Source: an uncultured Oceanospirillaceae bacterium (lineage in GTDB: Bacteria > Pseudomonadota > Gammaproteobacteria > Pseudomonadales > Balneatricaceae). Taken from it: a stretch of 64,000 bases of DNA. The DNA lies in assembly GCA_913057435.1 (NCBI GenBank), contig CAJXNY010000021.1:1-64000 (forward strand), written 5' to 3'. The translations under genes were made by a program, and so were the position numbers. Shown here one piece after another: positions 63,030 through 64,000 of the stretch; position 1 is the first letter of the stretch; every line of letters begins with the position of its first letter. Below the pieces are notes generated by a model. That model worked only from the letters and a program-made list of their open reading frames with translations, was not told the origin of the DNA and made no database searches.

Positions 63030-64000
63030 ATGGCCCTGATCTCCATGCGACAGCTACTGGACCACGCTGCCGAAAACAGCTACGGCATCCCGGCATTTAA
63101 TGTCAACAACCTGGAACAGATGCGCGCCATTATGGAAGCGGCTGAAAAAACCGATTCCCCGGTAATCGTTCAGGCGTCTGCCGGTGCCCGTAAGTACGCT
63201 GGCTCCAACTTCCTGCGTCATATGATTCTGGCGGCGATCGCTGAATTCCCGCATATCCCGGTATGTATGCACCAGGACCACGGCACCTCTGCGGCGATCT
63301 GTCAGCGTTCTATCGCCATGGGTTTCTCCTCGGTGATGATGGACGGCTCCCTGCGTGAAGATGGCAAAACGCCAGCGGATTACGACTACAACGTTGATGT
63401 CACTCGTCGTACCGTTGAAATGGCCCACGCCTGTGGTGTGTCTGTTGAAGGTGAACTGGGTTGTCTGGGTTCTCTGGAAACCGGTCAGGCCGGTGAAGAA
63501 GATGGCGTTGGCGCTGAGGGTATTCTGACCCACGATCAGATGCTGACAGACCCGGAAGAAGCGAAAGACTTCGTTGCCAAAACCGGTGTTGATGCGCTGG
63601 CGATTGCCTGTGGTACTTCCCACGGTGCTTACAAATTCACCCGTCCACCAACGGGTGATATCCTGGCGATCGATCGCATTAAAGCGATCCACGACAGCAT
63701 CCCGAACACTCACCTGGTAATGCACGGTTCTTCCTCTGTGCCACAGGAATGGCTGGCGGTGATCAATGAATTCGGTGGCGAGATTCCAGAAACCTACGGT
63801 GTGCCGGTTGAGCAGATCGTTGAAGGGATCAAACACGGTGTGCGTAAAGTTAACATCGATACTGATCTGCGTCTGGCTTCTACCGGTGCGGTACGCCGCT
63901 TCCTGGCGGAGAACCCGTCTGAGTTTGATCCACGTAAATTCCTCAAAGCAACCATGACGGCAATGGGCGATATCTGTATCGACCGTTACGAAGCCTTCGG
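63030..64000 (+). CDS. fba: Class II fructose-bisphosphate aldolase, 3' end outside window
   Basis: The first 323 codons of a class II aldolase run off the window end. The zinc and active-site segments are present: [16 protein letters not shown] with the histidine ligands, [10 protein letters not shown], and HGAYKF with the following [10 protein letters not shown]. The sequence is of the longer class IIB type (about 350 residues), so roughly 30 residues are missing. AAGGTG precedes the ATG. It closes the tkt-epd-pgk-fba set. Confidence 0.95.
   Translation, partial: MALISMRQLLDHAAENSYGIPAFNVNNLEQMRAIMEAAEKTDSPVIVQASAGARKYAGSNFLRHMILAAIAEFPHIPVCMHQDHGTSAAICQRSIAMGFSSVMMDGSLREDGKTPADYDYNVDVTRRTVEMAHACGVSVEGELGCLGSLETGQAGEEDGVGAEGILTHDQMLTDPEEAKDFVAKTGVDALAIACGTSHGAYKFTRPPTGDILAIDRIKAIHDSIPNTHLVMHGSSSVPQEWLAVINEFGGEIPETYGVPVEQIVEGIKHGVRKVNIDTDLRLASTGAVRRFLAENPSEFDPRKFLKATMTAMGDICIDRYEAF

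Noticed and set aside
1-64000. CRISPR arrays, tRNA genes, insertion sequences or prophage.
   Set aside because: No regularly spaced short repeats, no cloverleaf with a T-loop signature, and no transposase, integrase or phage structural frame was recognised.

Overview
The window looks like a chromosomal segment of a marine, respiratory gammaproteobacterium related to Oceanospirillaceae or Pseudomonas. The evidence is gene content and order: mmsA next to a MocR regulator, TRAP transporters, gshB-tonB-yqgE-ruvX-pyrR-pyrB-pyrC', tkt-epd-pgk-fba, and priA/rpmE/argS/ftsN/hslVU/ubiE. No plasmid, prophage, IS element, CRISPR array or tRNA gene was recognised. The organism call is inference from content and synteny, not from a database search.

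Layout. Positions 1-93 are the 3' end of a 5S rRNA gene and its terminator. 100-885 is non-coding and holds a predicted sigma54-dependent, A-rich small RNA (copy A). 886-8844 carries mmsA, a MocR regulator, an orphan TRAP binding protein, hemJ, an FAH-family enzyme, an MFS pump and its divergent LysR regulator. 8994-18522 carries ppnP, serA, a lipase-like hydrolase, a frameshifted thioesterase, a large MscS-family channel, a small membrane protein and glcB. 18947-24935 is a three-gene operon that looks like a nucleotide-signalling conflict (anti-phage) system: a patatin lipase with a TPR-like sensor, a TIR-NB-ARC-TPR protein, and a deoxyribosyltransferase/TIR-like protein with a similar TPR-like sensor. 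24936-26029 is non-coding; its minus strand carries two more A-rich sRNA candidates (B and C), and B is clearly homologous to A.

26030-29874 is ubiJ, ubiE, a DUF971 gene and hslUV. 29979-34810 is a bufferin-type metal-peptide cluster: ECF sigma factor, anti-sigma, BufA1 precursor, BufB oxidase, BufC, a DoxX protein and an extra BufC paralogue. It sits between hslV and ftsN-argS, which are neighbours in many relatives. 34847-46323 holds ftsN-like, argS, a chemoreceptor, priA, rpmE, a secreted nuclease, maeB and a c-heme chemoreceptor. 46792-49986 is dctPQM behind a good sigma54 promoter. 50278-56825 is rsmE, gshB, tonB-like, yqgE, ruvX, pyrR, pyrB and an inactive pyrC'. 56900-64000 is metK (minus) and tkt-epd-pgk-fba; fba runs off the window edge.

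Two points stand out. First, copies A and B share -24/-12 promoters, TGTTAC/GTAACA inverted repeats upstream, and four runs of AAN triplets, one presented in a hairpin loop. This is the architecture of the Pseudomonas CrcZ/CrcY RNAs, which titrate Hfq/Crc under CbrB control. The same A-rich motif occurs in the leaders of both chemoreceptors, dctP, bufA1 and possibly glcB, so a local carbon-catabolite-repression network can be predicted. Second, the TIR/patatin/TPR-sensor operon has all its catalytic residues and is a credible, possibly undescribed, defence system.
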